NCBI RefSeq assembly: GCF_900454535.1
Contig: NZ_UGSP01000001.1
Location: 679,501 to 743,500, forward strand
Source: Avibacterium avium
GTDB lineage: Bacteria; Pseudomonadota; Gammaproteobacteria; Enterobacterales; Pasteurellaceae
Direction: 5' to 3'
Length of the DNA stretch: 64,000 nucleotides
The first letter of the stretch is position 1; every line of letters starts with the position of its first letter. Positions 1 to 10,040 of this stretch are shown in pieces. Position numbers and translations under genes: made by a program. The notes beneath the pieces are model-generated. The model was not told the DNA's origin. It saw only the letters and a list, made by a program, of their open reading frames with translations, and ran no database searches.

Positions 1-61
1 GGAAGATGCCCAATGGCAACCGATTATTGAAAAACAACCTATGCCAGAATCAATGAATTAA
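1..61 (+). CDS. 3' end of an unidentified gene
   Basis: The reading frame from base 2 is open and ends at the TAA at 59-61, giving a 19-residue tail ending PMPESMN. It is followed 13 bases later by nlpD on the same strand, so the two are probably co-transcribed. Too little is present to name the protein. Confidence 0.5.
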   Translation, partial: EDAQWQPIIEKQPMPESMN

Positions 62-74
62 TAGAGGAACTCCA

Positions 75-1286
75 ATGAAAAAATCATTTTTACTTTTACC
101 TATTAGCGTGGCAGTGCTATCCGCTTGTTCATCGAGCGCACCAGCGCCTGTAGAAAGTGCTGATGGCGCATTACCACCAGGCACAATGCAGCCCGTAGAT
201 AGCAACGCAGGCAATACTTGGGAACCACAAATTCAACAACAAAGTATGCCTGCCACAATGACTGCACCAACGGCGCAACCTGCTTATCAAGCACCGCAAG
301 TACAAACGCCACAAGTGCAAGCTCCGCAGGTGGCCCAAGTGCAGCGACAAACAAATCAAGTGCAACAACAAGCAAACCAAGTGGTTCAACAAACTAAAAA
401 AACTGCAGCTAACACAGCTGCCAAAGCACAACAGGTTTCGCAAAATTTTGAGATTCCACGTAACCCTGAAACCAATGCGCCAGATTACAGCAAAATCGAC
501 AAAGGCTTTTATAAAGGGAACACCTATAAAGTACGCAAAGGCGATACGATGTTCTTAATCGCTTATATTTGCGGCATTGATGTCAAAGAGCTTGCGGCAA
601 TGAATAATATGTCTGAGCCTTATACCTTAAGCGTAGGACAAACTTTGAAAGCGTCTAACGAAACCGCACCAGCGCCAGTGAATACCGCTAGCACAGCAAA
701 ACCTGCGGAAAAACCAGCTAAGCCTGTTGAGCCAGCGGTAACCTATACACCAGGCCCTAACGGCACACAATATGGCTCTGACGGCTCAATTATTGGCCCA
801 GTCAAATCAAATACTGGCACACCAGCACAAGCCGCTGCGCAAGCGCCTGTAACGGTAACCCCAACTGCACCAGTTGTAGCAAAACCAGTGCAAACTCAAG
901 CTCCAGCCGTATCAAATGTGGCGTGGCAATGGCCAACTAGCGGTAAAATCGTGCAAGGGTTCTCCACTTCAGATGGTGGCAACAAAGGGATCGACATTAG
1001 CGGTTCGCGTGGTCAAGCAGTTAATGCCGCCGCAGCAGGCCGTGTCGTTTACGCAGGAAATGCGTTGCGCGGTTATGGGAATCTTATCATCATCAAACAT
1101 AATGATGATTTCCTCAGTGCCTATGCGCATAACGAAAGCATTTTAGTGAAAGATCAGCAAGAAGTACGCGCAGGTCAGCAAATTGCCAAAATGGGAAGCT
1201 CTGGCACAAATAGCGTAAAACTTCACTTTGAAATTCGTTACAAAGGTAAATCCGTTGATCCTGTAAACTATTTACCAAGACGCTAA
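75..1286 (+). CDS. nlpD: NlpD/LppB lipoprotein, amidase activator (LysM + degenerate M23)
   Basis: Outer-membrane lipoprotein of 403 residues that, in the NlpD family, activates a periplasmic cell-wall amidase during cell separation. The signal peptide ends in a lipobox with the lipidated Cys at residue 18 (LSAC). A low-complexity Q/P/V-rich stretch (about 85-125) is followed by a LysM domain (about 150-195, TYKVRKGDTMFLIA) and a C-terminal M23/LytM domain (about 285-400). The zinc site is degenerate: the first ligand motif reads NKGIDI rather than HKGIDI and the last reads KLHFEIR rather than HLHFE, so it should be a regulator, not a hydrolase. GGAAC precedes the start. The downstream lipoprotein gene begins one base after its stop. 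Confidence 0.93.
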   Translation: MKKSFLLLPISVAVLSACSSSAPAPVESADGALPPGTMQPVDSNAGNTWEPQIQQQSMPATMTAPTAQPAYQAPQVQTPQVQAPQVAQVQRQTNQVQQQANQVVQQTKKTAANTAAKAQQVSQNFEIPRNPETNAPDYSKIDKGFYKGNTYKVRKGDTMFLIAYICGIDVKELAAMNNMSEPYTLSVGQTLKASNETAPAPVNTASTAKPAEKPAKPVEPAVTYTPGPNGTQYGSDGSIIGPVKSNTGTPAQAAAQAPVTVTPTAPVVAKPVQTQAPAVSNVAWQWPTSGKIVQGFSTSDGGNKGIDISGSRGQAVNAAAAGRVVYAGNALRGYGNLIIIKHNDDFLSAYAHNESILVKDQQEVRAGQQIAKMGSSGTNSVKLHFEIRYKGKSVDPVNYLPRR

Positions 1287-1287
1287 G

Positions 1288-1668
1288 ATGAAAAAAACTA
1301 TCACGTTATCCTTGCTCAGTACAGCCCTGATAATGGGCTGTACTTCCCCTTCGTCAATGCCTTTAGTAGGCGCAGACCGCGATGAAAAAGGCTGCATTCC
1401 TTCAGCAGGCTACACTTGGTCAGAACTCAAGCAGCAATGCGTGCAACCTTTTTCCATTGCCGATATTCGTCTAACTGATCCTGAAAGCCCAACCCTTGCG
1501 GTATATGTCATTCTTGCTGAAGAACAAGGTAAAGCAGAAGTTTTCTCAGCGAAGTTACCGCAAAATTTAATTTTAGATGCGGTAAAAGGTGGCTATGCGG
1601 CAAAAGACAAAAGCCTTTATTTATTGAATATCAATAATCAGTGGGAAATTCGGAAAAAGGTGAGATAA
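1288..1668 (+). CDS. small lipoprotein of unknown function
   Basis: A 126-residue protein with a clear lipoprotein signal (lipobox IMGC, Cys18) and no domain I recognise. Two further cysteines (in KGCIP and QQCVQ) could form a disulfide in the periplasm. It starts one base after the nlpD stop codon, so translation is probably coupled and the two proteins are likely made together. A strong hairpin terminator follows the stop. The role is unknown; the neighbourhood suggests the cell envelope. Confidence 0.75.
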   Translation: MKKTITLSLLSTALIMGCTSPSSMPLVGADRDEKGCIPSAGYTWSELKQQCVQPFSIADIRLTDPESPTLAVYVILAEEQGKAEVFSAKLPQNLILDAVKGGYAAKDKSLYLLNINNQWEIRKKVR

Positions 1669-1683
1669 GTTCGAAAATATCTA

Positions 1684-1726
1684 AAAAAATTCCCGCACTT
1701 TATAACCAAGTGCGGGGATTTTTTTA
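1684..1726. terminator. bidirectional terminator built from an inverted uptake-sequence-like pair
   Basis: The arms CCCGCACTT and AAGTGCGGG are separated by 7 bases and flanked by A-rich and T-rich runs on the two sides. It lies between the convergent lipoprotein and rraB genes and can stop transcription from both. The arms differ from the Haemophilus uptake core (AAGTGCGGT) only in the last base. Confidence 0.85.
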
Positions 1727-1753
1727 CTTTATTTTTAAGATTAAACGATATGA

Positions 1754-2194
1754 TTAATGGTGGCTTGGGGTATGTTCGTCTTCATCATCAAAATCGTCAA
1801 AAAACTCACCGTCTTCACCATATTCGTCATCTGTGGCATTAGGATCTTCAAAGTAAGTTCCCCAGCCGTCATAAATGCCATTGAATTTGCTGATTAATGG
1901 TATGAGTTCTTGTTGCTGTGCGAAAATCTGTTTTTCGTTTAATTCAATTTCACTAATGGCGTCAAAGGAAAACAAAAGTTTACCATTCTCGTCTTGAAAT
2001 TCTTCTGCATCAGAGACTTCGTAGCCCGCTTTAAATACATCAACCGCGATTTTTTCTAATTTTTCAAAATCATAGTGGCTAATATGATGTTCAATAATAT
2101 AAAGTGCATTAGGATCGCTACCATCATCAAGTAATTGTTGAATGATACTTTTGGTTTCTTGCTGTAATTCGGCGTTATCAGGAATGGCTTTCAT
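1754..2194 (-). CDS. rraB: RraB, regulator of RNase E activity
   Basis: A 146-residue acidic protein of the RraB family (formerly DUF1260), which binds RNase E and alters degradosome composition in the cytoplasm. Visible family features are the central segment with FNGIYDGWGTYFE and a very acidic C-terminal tail (DEYGEDGEFFDDFDDEDE) followed by a His-rich end. A good ribosome site (AAGGAG) precedes the start. It is a single-gene unit convergent with the nlpD unit and upstream of mscL on the same strand, with a terminator between them. Confidence 0.9.
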   Translation of the reverse strand: MKAIPDNAELQQETKSIIQQLLDDGSDPNALYIIEHHISHYDFEKLEKIAVDVFKAGYEVSDAEEFQDENGKLLFSFDAISEIELNEKQIFAQQQELIPLISKFNGIYDGWGTYFEDPNATDDEYGEDGEFFDDFDDEDEHTPSHH

Positions 2195-2232
2195 TGTGTT
2201 CTCCTTTTATTAAGAATCGGTGAATGACGGAG

Positions 2233-2263
2233 ATAAAAAAATCTCCCTATAATAAGGGAGATT
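2233..2263 (-). terminator. terminator of mscL
   Basis: Arms AATCTCCCT and AGGGAGATT with a 6-base loop, followed on the minus strand by a run of six T. It sits just past the mscL stop. Confidence 0.85.
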
Positions 2264-2280
2264 ATAATAGAAAGTGTGGA

Positions 2281-2679
2281 TTATTTTTTCAATAAATCAC
2301 GAATTTCAGTTAATAATTTTTCTTCATTTGAAGGCTCTGCTGGGGCAGCTGGTGCTTCTTCAACAGGTTTTTTCATTTTGTTGATTCCTTTGATTACTAA
2401 GAAGATTGCAAAGGCAATGATCACGAAATCAACAATATTTTGTACAAATAGACCATAGTTTAAGGTTACAGCTGGTGTTTCACCTACCGCTTGCTTCAAT
2501 ACGATGTGTAAATCTTTGAAGTCTACGCCACCGGTGAATAAACCTAATACAGGCATAATCACATCAGCAACTAATGAACTAACAATTTTGCCAAATGCGC
2601 CACCGATAACCACACCGACAGCCATATCAACAACATTTCCACGCATTGCAAATTCGCGGAATTCTTTCATAAAACTCAT
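2281..2679 (-). CDS. mscL: large-conductance mechanosensitive channel MscL
   Basis: A 132-residue inner-membrane channel that opens on hypo-osmotic shock. The N-terminal amphipathic helix ([15 protein letters not shown]) leads into the first membrane helix with the conserved [12 protein letters not shown] segment. The second membrane helix is [16 protein letters not shown], and a charged C-terminal bundle ends in EIRDLLKK. The length is typical for the family. A ribosome site (TAGGAG) lies 6 bases before the ATG. It appears to be a monocistronic gene with its own terminator. Confidence 0.97.
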   Translation of the reverse strand: MSFMKEFREFAMRGNVVDMAVGVVIGGAFGKIVSSLVADVIMPVLGLFTGGVDFKDLHIVLKQAVGETPAVTLNYGLFVQNIVDFVIIAFAIFLVIKGINKMKKPVEEAPAAPAEPSNEEKLLTEIRDLLKK

Positions 2680-2795
2680 AAAAAGCTCCTAAGGTTAAAA
2701 ATGAGAGATAAATTATTCAAAGAGCGGGTATTATAGGAATAAAAATTAAGAAGTACAGCAATATTTTAACTTTTATTTGCACATCTGGGTTTCTG

Positions 2796-3833
2796 TTATC
2801 TCGGCATAATATTGCTGTGGAACTGATACTCTATCCATTGTTGGTAAGGTTGATATTTTTTGCTAATTCCGCCGTATTTTTGCCATTCTGGGTGATTTGG
2901 GGTATCTGGCAGACATTCTGGTTCAAGGGCGATGCCTTGATAATCTTGGTAAGCATAGCCTAGGCGATTTGGCGTGCCAGCCAGATAATTCCCCGTATAA
3001 ATTTGCAACGCTGGTTGTGAGGTGGAAAGGGCAAGGGAAAGTTGACGATTGCTGGAAGTCAGCACAGCGCAAGGTTGTGTGCCATTGAGTAAAAAGGCGT
3101 GATCATAGCCTTTGGTGAGCTGCTGTTCTTGTTGTAAGAAATCTTGCGCGAGCGTTTTTTCTTGGCGGAAATCAAAACTTGAGCCTTGCACCGCTTTGAG
3201 TGGCGCGTTAGGAATGCCTTGTCCGTCCACGGGTAAAAAATAGTCCGCATTCAGTTGCAGAAAATGCCCGCGAACGTCCGTGCCTTGGCTTGCATTATCT
3301 AAATTAAAATAGGCGTGATTGGTAAGATTAAGCGGTGTGTCTTCATCACTTAGGGCTTCAAATTCAATGCGAACGTTATTTTGTTCCGTTAAGCGATAAG
3401 TGGTTTTCACTTGCACATTGCCGATAAAACCTTGATCGCCATCTGGCGAGAACAGGGAAAATTGGACAAAATTATCACCGCACTTTTCCACTTGCCAGCG
3501 GCGTTTATCAAAGCCTTCGCCGCCGTGAAGTTGGTGTTTGCCTTGATTGGCGTTAAGGTAAACCGTTCTGCCATTTAAACGAAAACGGCTGTTGGCAATA
3601 CGGTTGGCATAACGCCCTACGGTTACACCTAAATAGGCCTGTTGTTTTAGGTAATCAGACACTTGCGCGCCCAATAGCACTTCTTGTAAGCCGCCATTAA
3701 CAGGCACTTGGCAAGAAAGCCAAGTTGCGCCCCAATCCATTAATTGAATGCGCATTCCTTGTTGATTGGTTAGGGTAAATAGCTTGAAGGGCTTGCCGTC
3801 TGGCGCAAGCCCTGTGTGAGATTGTCTTAACAT
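2796..3833 (-). CDS. galM: aldose 1-epimerase (galactose mutarotase)
   Basis: Interconverts alpha and beta anomers of galactose, feeding GalK. The chosen start gives 345 residues (MLRQSHTG); this ATG overlaps the last codons of galK (GTATGTTAA), implying translational coupling. A longer in-frame extension exists but would lie wholly inside galK. Family residues visible are ANRIANSRF, the [12 protein letters not shown] motif, the catalytic-His segment [10 protein letters not shown] and the catalytic-Glu segment ALEPECLPD. It is the last gene of galTKM. One Haemophilus-type uptake sequence lies inside the gene near 3477. Confidence 0.95.
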   Translation of the reverse strand: MLRQSHTGLAPDGKPFKLFTLTNQQGMRIQLMDWGATWLSCQVPVNGGLQEVLLGAQVSDYLKQQAYLGVTVGRYANRIANSRFRLNGRTVYLNANQGKHQLHGGEGFDKRRWQVEKCGDNFVQFSLFSPDGDQGFIGNVQVKTTYRLTEQNNVRIEFEALSDEDTPLNLTNHAYFNLDNASQGTDVRGHFLQLNADYFLPVDGQGIPNAPLKAVQGSSFDFRQEKTLAQDFLQQEQQLTKGYDHAFLLNGTQPCAVLTSSNRQLSLALSTSQPALQIYTGNYLAGTPNRLGYAYQDYQGIALEPECLPDTPNHPEWQKYGGISKKYQPYQQWIEYQFHSNIMPR

Positions 3834-4984
3834 ACTTCGACCCCTTGTGAGGCGGTGCAAACATAGAAATCTTCTTTTAATCCCGTTTGTTTTTCATAGT
3901 TTTCTGCGATGATATTACGCACGGCGTCCACCTTATCCAACGGCGCTACCACCACGATACAACCACCAAAGCCACCGCCTGTCATTCTTGCACCGCCAGT
4001 GTTACCCACGGCAAGTTGAGCCAGTTCGACTAAGTAATCAATTTGTGGCACGGTGATCTCGAAATCATCGCGCATTGAATCGTGGGATTGTGCCATTAAT
4101 TGCCCAAGTTTTGTGAGATCACCTTGTTTTAAGGCTTCTACCGCGGCAAGCACGCGTGCATTTTCGCTAACAACGTGTCTAGCACGTTTAGCCACGATAG
4201 GATCAAGTGCGGTGAGTTTTTCTTCCATTTTTTCGAATTGTTCTACGGACACATCACGCAAGGCTTTCACACCAAAAAATTCTGCGGCTTGTTCACATTG
4301 CGCACGGCGTGTGTTGTATTCACCTGCCACTAAATCGTGTTTAACGTGCGAATTGACGATCATCACTGCCACATTATTAGGGACAGGGGTTGGCTGAGTT
4401 TCAAGGCTGCGGCAATCGATCATTAATAAATGATCTTTTTGTCCAAGGGCGGAGATCAGCTGATCCATATTGCCGCAATTCGCGCCCACAAATTTGTTTT
4501 CTGCTTGCTGCCCGATTAATGCCAGCTGGGTATCGCTGAGCGGAAGTTGTGCGAGCTGTTGGCAAAATTTCCCCACCGCCACTTCAAGCGAAGCAGAAGA
4601 ACTTAACCCCGCAGAAAGTGGGACGTTACCACTAATCACTAAATCCGCGCCTTGTTTGAAGTCAGGGCATTGCGCTTGAATAAATTTCACCACGCCACGT
4701 ACATAGCCCGTCCATTTGTGGGCGGGATTAGGCTCAATGGGTTTAGCAAGATCAAATTCGTCAAATTCATCAAGATCGGCGGCATAAACACGGAAAAGGC
4801 TATCATCACGCTTTGCGCCACATACTGCTGTACCGTAATTAATCGCGCAAGGCATTACAAAGCCGTCATTGTAATCCGTATGCTCGCCGATAATATTGAC
4901 ACGCCCAGGAGCATAAACACGCAGATCAAAAGTGCGGTGGAATTTTTCGGAAAATAATTGTTCTGCTCGTTGTTGTGGGTTCAT
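3827..4984 (-). CDS. galK: galactokinase
   Basis: Phosphorylates galactose to galactose-1-phosphate (Leloir pathway, cytoplasm). It has 385 residues from MNPQQRAEQ; this start is chosen because AAAGGAG lies 7-8 bases upstream, whereas the longer frame (from 5023) has no such site. Motifs in order are the GHMP-kinase galactose signature [17 protein letters not shown], the ATP loop [13 protein letters not shown] and the third motif [15 protein letters not shown]. It is the middle gene of galTKM and overlaps galM. Two uptake sequences lie inside it. Confidence 0.96.
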   Translation of the reverse strand: MNPQQRAEQLFSEKFHRTFDLRVYAPGRVNIIGEHTDYNDGFVMPCAINYGTAVCGAKRDDSLFRVYAADLDEFDEFDLAKPIEPNPAHKWTGYVRGVVKFIQAQCPDFKQGADLVISGNVPLSAGLSSSASLEVAVGKFCQQLAQLPLSDTQLALIGQQAENKFVGANCGNMDQLISALGQKDHLLMIDCRSLETQPTPVPNNVAVMIVNSHVKHDLVAGEYNTRRAQCEQAAEFFGVKALRDVSVEQFEKMEEKLTALDPIVAKRARHVVSENARVLAAVEALKQGDLTKLGQLMAQSHDSMRDDFEITVPQIDYLVELAQLAVGNTGGARMTGGGFGGCIVVVAPLDKVDAVRNIIAENYEKQTGLKEDFYVCTASQGVEVC

Positions 4985-5048
4985 CGGTTGTCTCCTTTGA
5001 TTTAGTGGTTGTTGATAATTCATTGTGCATTTGAGTTATCAACAGACC

Positions 5049-6092
5049 CTAGCGTAATTTGTAATGAATATCGCTTAAGGCACGTAATCGTTCTGCCGCT
5101 TGTTCTGCGGTGAGATCGCGCTGGCTTTCGCCTAGCATTTCATAGCCCACCATAAATTTTCGCACCGTGGCGGAGCGTAATAATGGGGGATAAAAATGCG
5201 CGTGCAGCTGCCAATGATCATTTTCTTTGCCATTAAATGGGGCAAAATGAAAGCCCATTGAATAAGGGAAAGAGGTTTCAAACAGGTTGTCATATTTGGT
5301 GGTGAGCAACTTCAAGGCAAGCGCCAAATCTTGCTGTTGTTCAGTGCTGAGCTGGGCGAAATTTTTAATATGAACTTTTGGCAGTAATAAGGTTTCAAAA
5401 GGCCATGCAGCCCAATAAGGTACAAGGGCAACCCAGTGTTTGGTTTCCACCACAATGCGTTCTTTCAGCGCTAATTCACGTTGCACATAGTCCACCAATA
5501 GCACAGAACCGTGTTTTTCAAAGTAACGTTGTTGCGCTAAATCTTCTTGTGCCACTTCATTAGGCAGAAAACTGTTTGCCCAGATTTGCCCGTGTGGGTG
5601 CGGATTGGAACAACCCATTGCCGCCCCTTTATTTTCAAAGATTTGTACCCAAGGATAACGCTGCCCTAGCTCGTTAAGCTGAGCTTGCCATACGTCAATC
5701 ACATCAACAATTTCTTCCACCGTGAGTAATGGTAAGGTTTTGCTGTGATCCGGTGAAAAGCAAATCACGCGGCTTTCCCCTTCAGCAGCGGCAGTTTGGA
5801 AAAGGGGATCATCACTCGGCGCGGGGGCTGGCGTTTGTTCTAACAAGGCGGAAAAATCATTTTTAAACACAAAGGGTTTGCGGTAATCTGGGTTTTGTTC
5901 GCCTGTAATGCGCTTATTGTTTGGGCAAAGGTAACAGCTTGGATCATAGCTCGGTTTTTGCGTTTCTTCATTTTTTTCTTGCTGACCTTGCCACGGACGT
6001 TTTGCTCGATGGGGAGAAACCAATACCCAGCGATCGATAAGCGGATTATAGCGGCGGTGTGGATGATCTGCCGCAACAAATTGTTCAGACAT
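5049..6092 (-). CDS. galT: galactose-1-phosphate uridylyltransferase
   Basis: Transfers UMP from UDP-glucose to galactose-1-phosphate. It has 347 residues, standard for the class I enzyme. The nucleophile motif is HPHPHGQIW and the metal-binding CYLCPNN segment lies near residues 52-58. The N-terminal [14 protein letters not shown] is typical. The start is preceded by AAGGAG. It is the first gene of galTKM, divergent from the regulator gene at 6313, with two GalR-like operators in between. galE is not in this window. Confidence 0.96.
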   Translation of the reverse strand: MSEQFVAADHPHRRYNPLIDRWVLVSPHRAKRPWQGQQEKNEETQKPSYDPSCYLCPNNKRITGEQNPDYRKPFVFKNDFSALLEQTPAPAPSDDPLFQTAAAEGESRVICFSPDHSKTLPLLTVEEIVDVIDVWQAQLNELGQRYPWVQIFENKGAAMGCSNPHPHGQIWANSFLPNEVAQEDLAQQRYFEKHGSVLLVDYVQRELALKERIVVETKHWVALVPYWAAWPFETLLLPKVHIKNFAQLSTEQQQDLALALKLLTTKYDNLFETSFPYSMGFHFAPFNGKENDHWQLHAHFYPPLLRSATVRKFMVGYEMLGESQRDLTAEQAAERLRALSDIHYKLR

Positions 6093-6114
6093 AATGTTCT
6101 CCTTAAGTGAAAAT

Positions 6115-6130
6115 ATGAAAGCGGTTACAA
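6115..6130. promoter_or_regulatory. GalR/GalS-type operator near the galT start
   Basis: Read on the minus strand the site is TTGTAACCGCTTTCAT. It matches the 16-bp Gal repressor consensus (GTGTAANCGNTTNCAC) at most fixed positions and is centred on CG. It lies 23 bases upstream of galT, where a repressor would block galTKM. Assignment to the neighbouring regulator is inference. Confidence 0.65.
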
Positions 6131-6235
6131 AAATAAACTGCTATAAAATAGCAGATTGCCAAAAATAAACTATTAACTAGATCACAAATTGAGAAAAAAA
6201 GTGTGATTTTTTTGTGATGTAGTTTTCATTTTTTA

Positions 6236-6251
6236 AAGTAAGCGTTTTCAA
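6236..6251. promoter_or_regulatory. second GalR/GalS-type operator in the divergent region
   Basis: AAGTAAGCGTTTTCAA, centred on CG, matches the Gal operator consensus in both half sites. It is 121 bp from the first operator and 62 bp before the regulator start, so it could serve looping repression or autoregulation. Confidence 0.6.
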
Positions 6252-6312
6252 TCACAGAAAATTCTTTATATGATAAGTGCGGTGTAAATTTGCAGAGTTT
6301 TTAGGGGAGAAG

Positions 6313-7314
6313 ATGATTACTATTCGTGATGTAGCAAAACAAGCGGGCGTTTCAGTGGCAACGGTTTCGCGCGTGTTGAATAATCATTCTTCCGCCAGTG
6401 AAAAGGCATGCCTTGCAGTGCAAAAAGCGGTGCAGGAATTGGGCTATCACCCGAATGCTAATGCGCAAGCCCTTGCCTTGCAAAACACTGACACCATTGG
6501 CGTGGTGGTCACGGACGTTACCGATCCTTTCTTTGCGATTTTAGTGAAAGCAGTGGATAAAGTGGCGGAACAGCACAACAAAAGCATTTTGATCGGCATT
6601 GGCTATCATAATGCGGAAAAGGAACGTAATGCCATTGAAACCTTGCTACGCAAGCGTTGTAGCTGTTTGGTGGTTCACACCAAAGCCTTGAGCGATGAAG
6701 AACTTAGCCAATATTTAAGCCGCATTGCGGGAATGGTGGTGATTAATCGCGTGGTACAAGGCTATGAAAATCGCTGCGTAAGCCTAGATAACACCAAAGG
6801 GACGTTTATTGCTACGGAAAATTTAATCCGCCTTGGGCATAAGCACATCGGTTATATTGGTTCAAATCATAAAATTAATGATGAAAAAGAGCGTATTCAA
6901 GGCTATCTTAATGCCCTTGCGCAGCACAATTTGCCAATGGCGGAGCATCGTATTGCGCACAGTTCGCCTGATTTTGAAGGGGGAGAGCAGGCGATGATCC
7001 ATTTGTTGAGCTACAATTCTGATTTGACCGCCGTGGTGGCTTATAACGACACAATGGCGGCAGGCGCAATTTCGGTGCTGAATGAAAACAATATCAACGT
7101 GCCGAAACAATTTTCCATTATCGGCTTTGATGATATGCCCATTGCTCGTTATCTGATTCCGAAGCTCACCACTATTCGCTATCCCATTGATTTAATGGCA
7201 ACTTATGCGGCAAATCTGGCGTTAAGTTTGGTGGATAACCGCATTAATACACCGATTCATACCCAATTTAATCCCACCCTAGTCAGACGATTTTCCACAG
7301 AACCCTGCGATTAA
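6313..7314 (+). CDS. galR: LacI-family galactose regulator (GalR/GalS type)
   Basis: A 333-residue repressor whose effector should be galactose. The N-terminal helix-turn-helix reads [22 protein letters not shown], followed by a periplasmic-binding-protein-like effector domain ([25 protein letters not shown] near the end). The start at 6313 is chosen because GGGGAG precedes it and it puts the HTH at the very N-terminus; the frame is open 36 bases further up. Its position between galTKM (divergent) and mglBAC (same strand), each with a matching operator, suggests one repressor for both. Whether it is orthologous to GalR or GalS cannot be decided by eye. Confidence 0.88.
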   Translation: MITIRDVAKQAGVSVATVSRVLNNHSSASEKACLAVQKAVQELGYHPNANAQALALQNTDTIGVVVTDVTDPFFAILVKAVDKVAEQHNKSILIGIGYHNAEKERNAIETLLRKRCSCLVVHTKALSDEELSQYLSRIAGMVVINRVVQGYENRCVSLDNTKGTFIATENLIRLGHKHIGYIGSNHKINDEKERIQGYLNALAQHNLPMAEHRIAHSSPDFEGGEQAMIHLLSYNSDLTAVVAYNDTMAAGAISVLNENNINVPKQFSIIGFDDMPIARYLIPKLTTIRYPIDLMATYAANLALSLVDNRINTPIHTQFNPTLVRRFSTEPCD

Positions 7315-7346
7315 TTTATGATCACCGTCACATTTTTGAACATTTT

Positions 7347-7362
7347 TTGTAATCGTTTACAG
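7347..7362. promoter_or_regulatory. Gal repressor operator of mglBAC
   Basis: TTGTAATCGTTTACAG is the best of the three Gal-type operators in this region and matches the consensus at 10 of its 12 fixed positions. It lies 5 bp upstream of a CRP site in the mglB promoter. Confidence 0.72.
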
Positions 7363-7366
7363 TAAG

Positions 7367-7382
7367 TGTGAGAGGGATCACA
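7367..7382. promoter_or_regulatory. CRP-cAMP site of mglBAC
   Basis: TGTGA-N6-TCACA with both half sites perfect. A -10 candidate (TTATAT or TATGCT) lies at 7401-7409, which places the site about 41 bp upstream of the likely transcription start, the classical class II position. Confidence 0.8.
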
Positions 7383-7459
7383 GTCTTACAGTTTATTTTC
7401 TTATATGCTTAATTGTGCTAGAGGTAAATTTTCCACTAAACAATTAAGGAGCTATCCCT

Positions 7460-8452
7460 ATGAAAAAAATCTCATTAAAAATCACCGCACTTGCTTTAAC
7501 CTTGGGGCTTGCTGGTACTGTTGCTCAAGCAGCGAATCGTGTGGGGGTAACTATTTATAAATATGATGACAACTTTATGTCATTAATGCGTCAAGAAATT
7601 GACAAAGAAGCCAAACAATTTAAAGACATTGAATTGTTAATGAACGATTCGCAAAATGCCCAGTCAGTGCAAAATGACCAAGTTGATGTGTTGATTTCTA
7701 AAGGGGTGAAAGCCCTTGCGATTAACCTTGTGGATCCAGCGGCTGCACCAACCATTATTAAAAAAGCACAGTTAGAAGATGTACCAGTGATTTTCTTCAA
7801 TAAAGATCCTGGTGCAAAAGCCATTGGTAGTTATGAGCAAGCTTATTATGTAGGGACTGAGCCGAAAGAATCTGGCGTGATCCAAGGCCAATTAATTGCA
7901 AAACACTGGAAAGCTAACCCTGCCTACGATTTAAATAAAGATGGCAAAATTCAATATGTATTATTGAAAGGTGAGCCAGGCCACCCAGATGCGGAAGCGC
8001 GTACGAAATATGTGATTGAAGAGCTAAATAAAAACGGCATTGAAACCGAACAACTCTTTATCGACACAGGAATGTGGGACGCGGCATTAGCCAAAGATAA
8101 AATGGATGCGTGGTTATCAAGCCCGAAAGCCAACGAAATTGAAGTGATTATTTCTAACAATGACGGTATGGCAATGGGCGCGTTGGAAGCCACCAAAGCA
8201 CACGGTAAAAAATTACCAATCTTTGGTGTAGATGCCTTGCCAGAAGTGTTACAGCTAGTTAAAAAAGGTGAAATGGCAGGTACAGTGTTAAACGATGGCG
8301 TAACACAGGGTAAAGTGATCGTGCAATTTGCCGATAACTTAGCAAAAGGTAAACCAATTGCAGAAGGCACAAACTGGAAATTAGAAAACAAAGTATTGCG
8401 TATTCCTTATGTTGGCATTGACGCAGACAACTTAAATGATTTCTTAAAATAA
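7460..8452 (+). CDS. mglB: galactose/methyl-galactoside ABC transporter, periplasmic binding protein
   Basis: A 330-residue periplasmic sugar-binding protein. The signal peptide is cleaved after VAQA near residue 24. Family features include the N-terminal [19 protein letters not shown], a calcium-loop-like DLNKDGKIQ around residue 160, and [15 protein letters not shown] and FGVDALPE typical of MglB. AAGGAG lies before the ATG. It is the first gene of mglBAC, controlled by the adjacent CRP and Gal operators. An uptake sequence lies at the start of the gene near 7485. Confidence 0.96.
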   Translation: MKKISLKITALALTLGLAGTVAQAANRVGVTIYKYDDNFMSLMRQEIDKEAKQFKDIELLMNDSQNAQSVQNDQVDVLISKGVKALAINLVDPAAAPTIIKKAQLEDVPVIFFNKDPGAKAIGSYEQAYYVGTEPKESGVIQGQLIAKHWKANPAYDLNKDGKIQYVLLKGEPGHPDAEARTKYVIEELNKNGIETEQLFIDTGMWDAALAKDKMDAWLSSPKANEIEVIISNNDGMAMGALEATKAHGKKLPIFGVDALPEVLQLVKKGEMAGTVLNDGVTQGKVIVQFADNLAKGKPIAEGTNWKLENKVLRIPYVGIDADNLNDFLK

Positions 8453-8504
8453 TTTTATTGGCATATAGGGGAAGGCTTTCTTCCCCTTTTCTATGGGGTT
8501 GGCT

Positions 8505-10022
8505 ATGACAGAACACACACCAAATACCCAAGAAGTCTTGCTTACAATGACCAATGTAAGCAAAACCTTTCCGGGCGTTAAAGCTTTAGACCGGGCAAAT
8601 CTCACCGTGCGTTCTCACTCAGTACACGCATTAATGGGGGAAAACGGTGCGGGCAAATCCACCTTGCTGAAATGCTTATTTGGCATTTATGCTAAAGACG
8701 AAGGTGAGATTCTCTTTTTAAATCAACCAGTTAATTTTAAAACATCAAAAGAAGCACTTGAAAATGGTATTTCAATGGTTCACCAAGAACTCAATCTTGT
8801 GCGCCAGCGTAATGTGATGGATAACCTTTGGCTTGGACGTTATCCACTAAAAGGTGTGTTTGTCGATCACGCCAAAATGTATCGTGACACCAAAGCCATT
8901 TTTGATGAATTGGATATTGATGTTGATCCTAAAGAAAAAGTGGCAAATCTCTCTGTTTCACAAATGCAAATGATTGAAATTGCAAAGGCTTTTTCTTATA
9001 ACGCAAAAATTGTGATTATGGACGAACCCACTTCATCGCTATCTGAAAAAGAAGTGGAGCATTTATTTAAAATCATCGAAAAGCTCAAAGAACGCGGTTG
9101 TGGAATTATTTATATTTCGCACAAAATGGACGAAATTTTCAAAATTTGCGATGAAATTACCATTTTACGCGATGGCAAATGGATCAACACCGTGCCAGTC
9201 AAAGGCAGCACGATGGACGAAATTGTGGCAATGATGGTAGGGCGTGAACTTACGCAACGTTTCCCTGAAAAAACCAACCAGCCACAAGAAGTGATTTTAG
9301 AAGTGGAACACCTAACGGCACTGAACCAACCTTCTATTCAAGATGTCAGCTTCCAGCTTCGTAAAGGGGAAATTCTTGGCATCGCAGGACTTGTTGGGGC
9401 AAAACGGACAGACATTGTGGAAACCATTTTTGGCGTGCGTGAACGCAAAACGGGCGAGATCAAATTGCACGGAAAAACAATGAAAAATCGCACCGCACTT
9501 GAAGCCATTAATAACGGTTTTGCGTTGGTCACGGAAGAACGCCGTTCTACGGGGATTTATGCCAACCTAAATATTGAATTTAACTCATTGATTTCAAATA
9601 TGAAATCCTATCTAGGTCGGCTTGGCCTACTAAGTGGTGAGAAAATGAAAAGCGACACCCAGTGGGTGATCGATGCAATGAACGTGAAAACGCCATCGCA
9701 CAAAACTACCATAGGCTCGCTTTCGGGCGGAAACCAGCAAAAAGTGGTCATTGGCCGTTGGTTGCTCACTCAGCCTGAAATTTTAATGCTTGATGAACCC
9801 ACACGCGGCATTGATATTGGGGCAAAATTTGAAATTTACCAACTGATTATGGAACTCGCTAAAAAGGACAAAGGCATTATTATGATTTCTTCTGAAATGC
9901 CAGAACTTCTAGGCGTAACCGACCGAATTTTGGTAATGAGTAACGGAAAAGTGGCGGGCATTGTTGAAACCGCAAAAACTTCGCAAGAAGAAATTCTGCA
10001 ACTTGCAGCGAAATATCTCTAA
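8505..10022 (+). CDS. mglA: galactose/methyl-galactoside ABC transporter, ATP-binding protein
   Basis: A 505-residue double ATPase for the sugar importer. Two ABC cassettes are visible: the first with Walker [10 protein letters not shown], an ABC signature-like LSVSQMQM and Walker [16 protein letters not shown]; the second with a degenerate Walker A (GLVGAKRTD), signature LSGGNQQK and Walker [12 protein letters not shown]. This pattern of a strong first and weak second nucleotide site is normal for MglA/RbsA. The start at 8505 was preferred over an in-frame ATG at 8493 because GGGG lies just upstream of it. Confidence 0.95.
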   Translation: MTEHTPNTQEVLLTMTNVSKTFPGVKALDRANLTVRSHSVHALMGENGAGKSTLLKCLFGIYAKDEGEILFLNQPVNFKTSKEALENGISMVHQELNLVRQRNVMDNLWLGRYPLKGVFVDHAKMYRDTKAIFDELDIDVDPKEKVANLSVSQMQMIEIAKAFSYNAKIVIMDEPTSSLSEKEVEHLFKIIEKLKERGCGIIYISHKMDEIFKICDEITILRDGKWINTVPVKGSTMDEIVAMMVGRELTQRFPEKTNQPQEVILEVEHLTALNQPSIQDVSFQLRKGEILGIAGLVGAKRTDIVETIFGVRERKTGEIKLHGKTMKNRTALEAINNGFALVTEERRSTGIYANLNIEFNSLISNMKSYLGRLGLLSGEKMKSDTQWVIDAMNVKTPSHKTTIGSLSGGNQQKVVIGRWLLTQPEILMLDEPTRGIDIGAKFEIYQLIMELAKKDKGIIMISSEMPELLGVTDRILVMSNGKVAGIVETAKTSQEEILQLAAKYL

Positions 10023-10040
10023 TTTAGAAGGAAATGAATT

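Noticed and set aside
6196..6220. TGTGA repeats upstream of the gal regulator as a CRP site
   Set aside because: The two TGTGA units are direct, not inverted (GTGTGATTTTTTTGTGATG), so they do not form a CRP palindrome. Only half sites are present.
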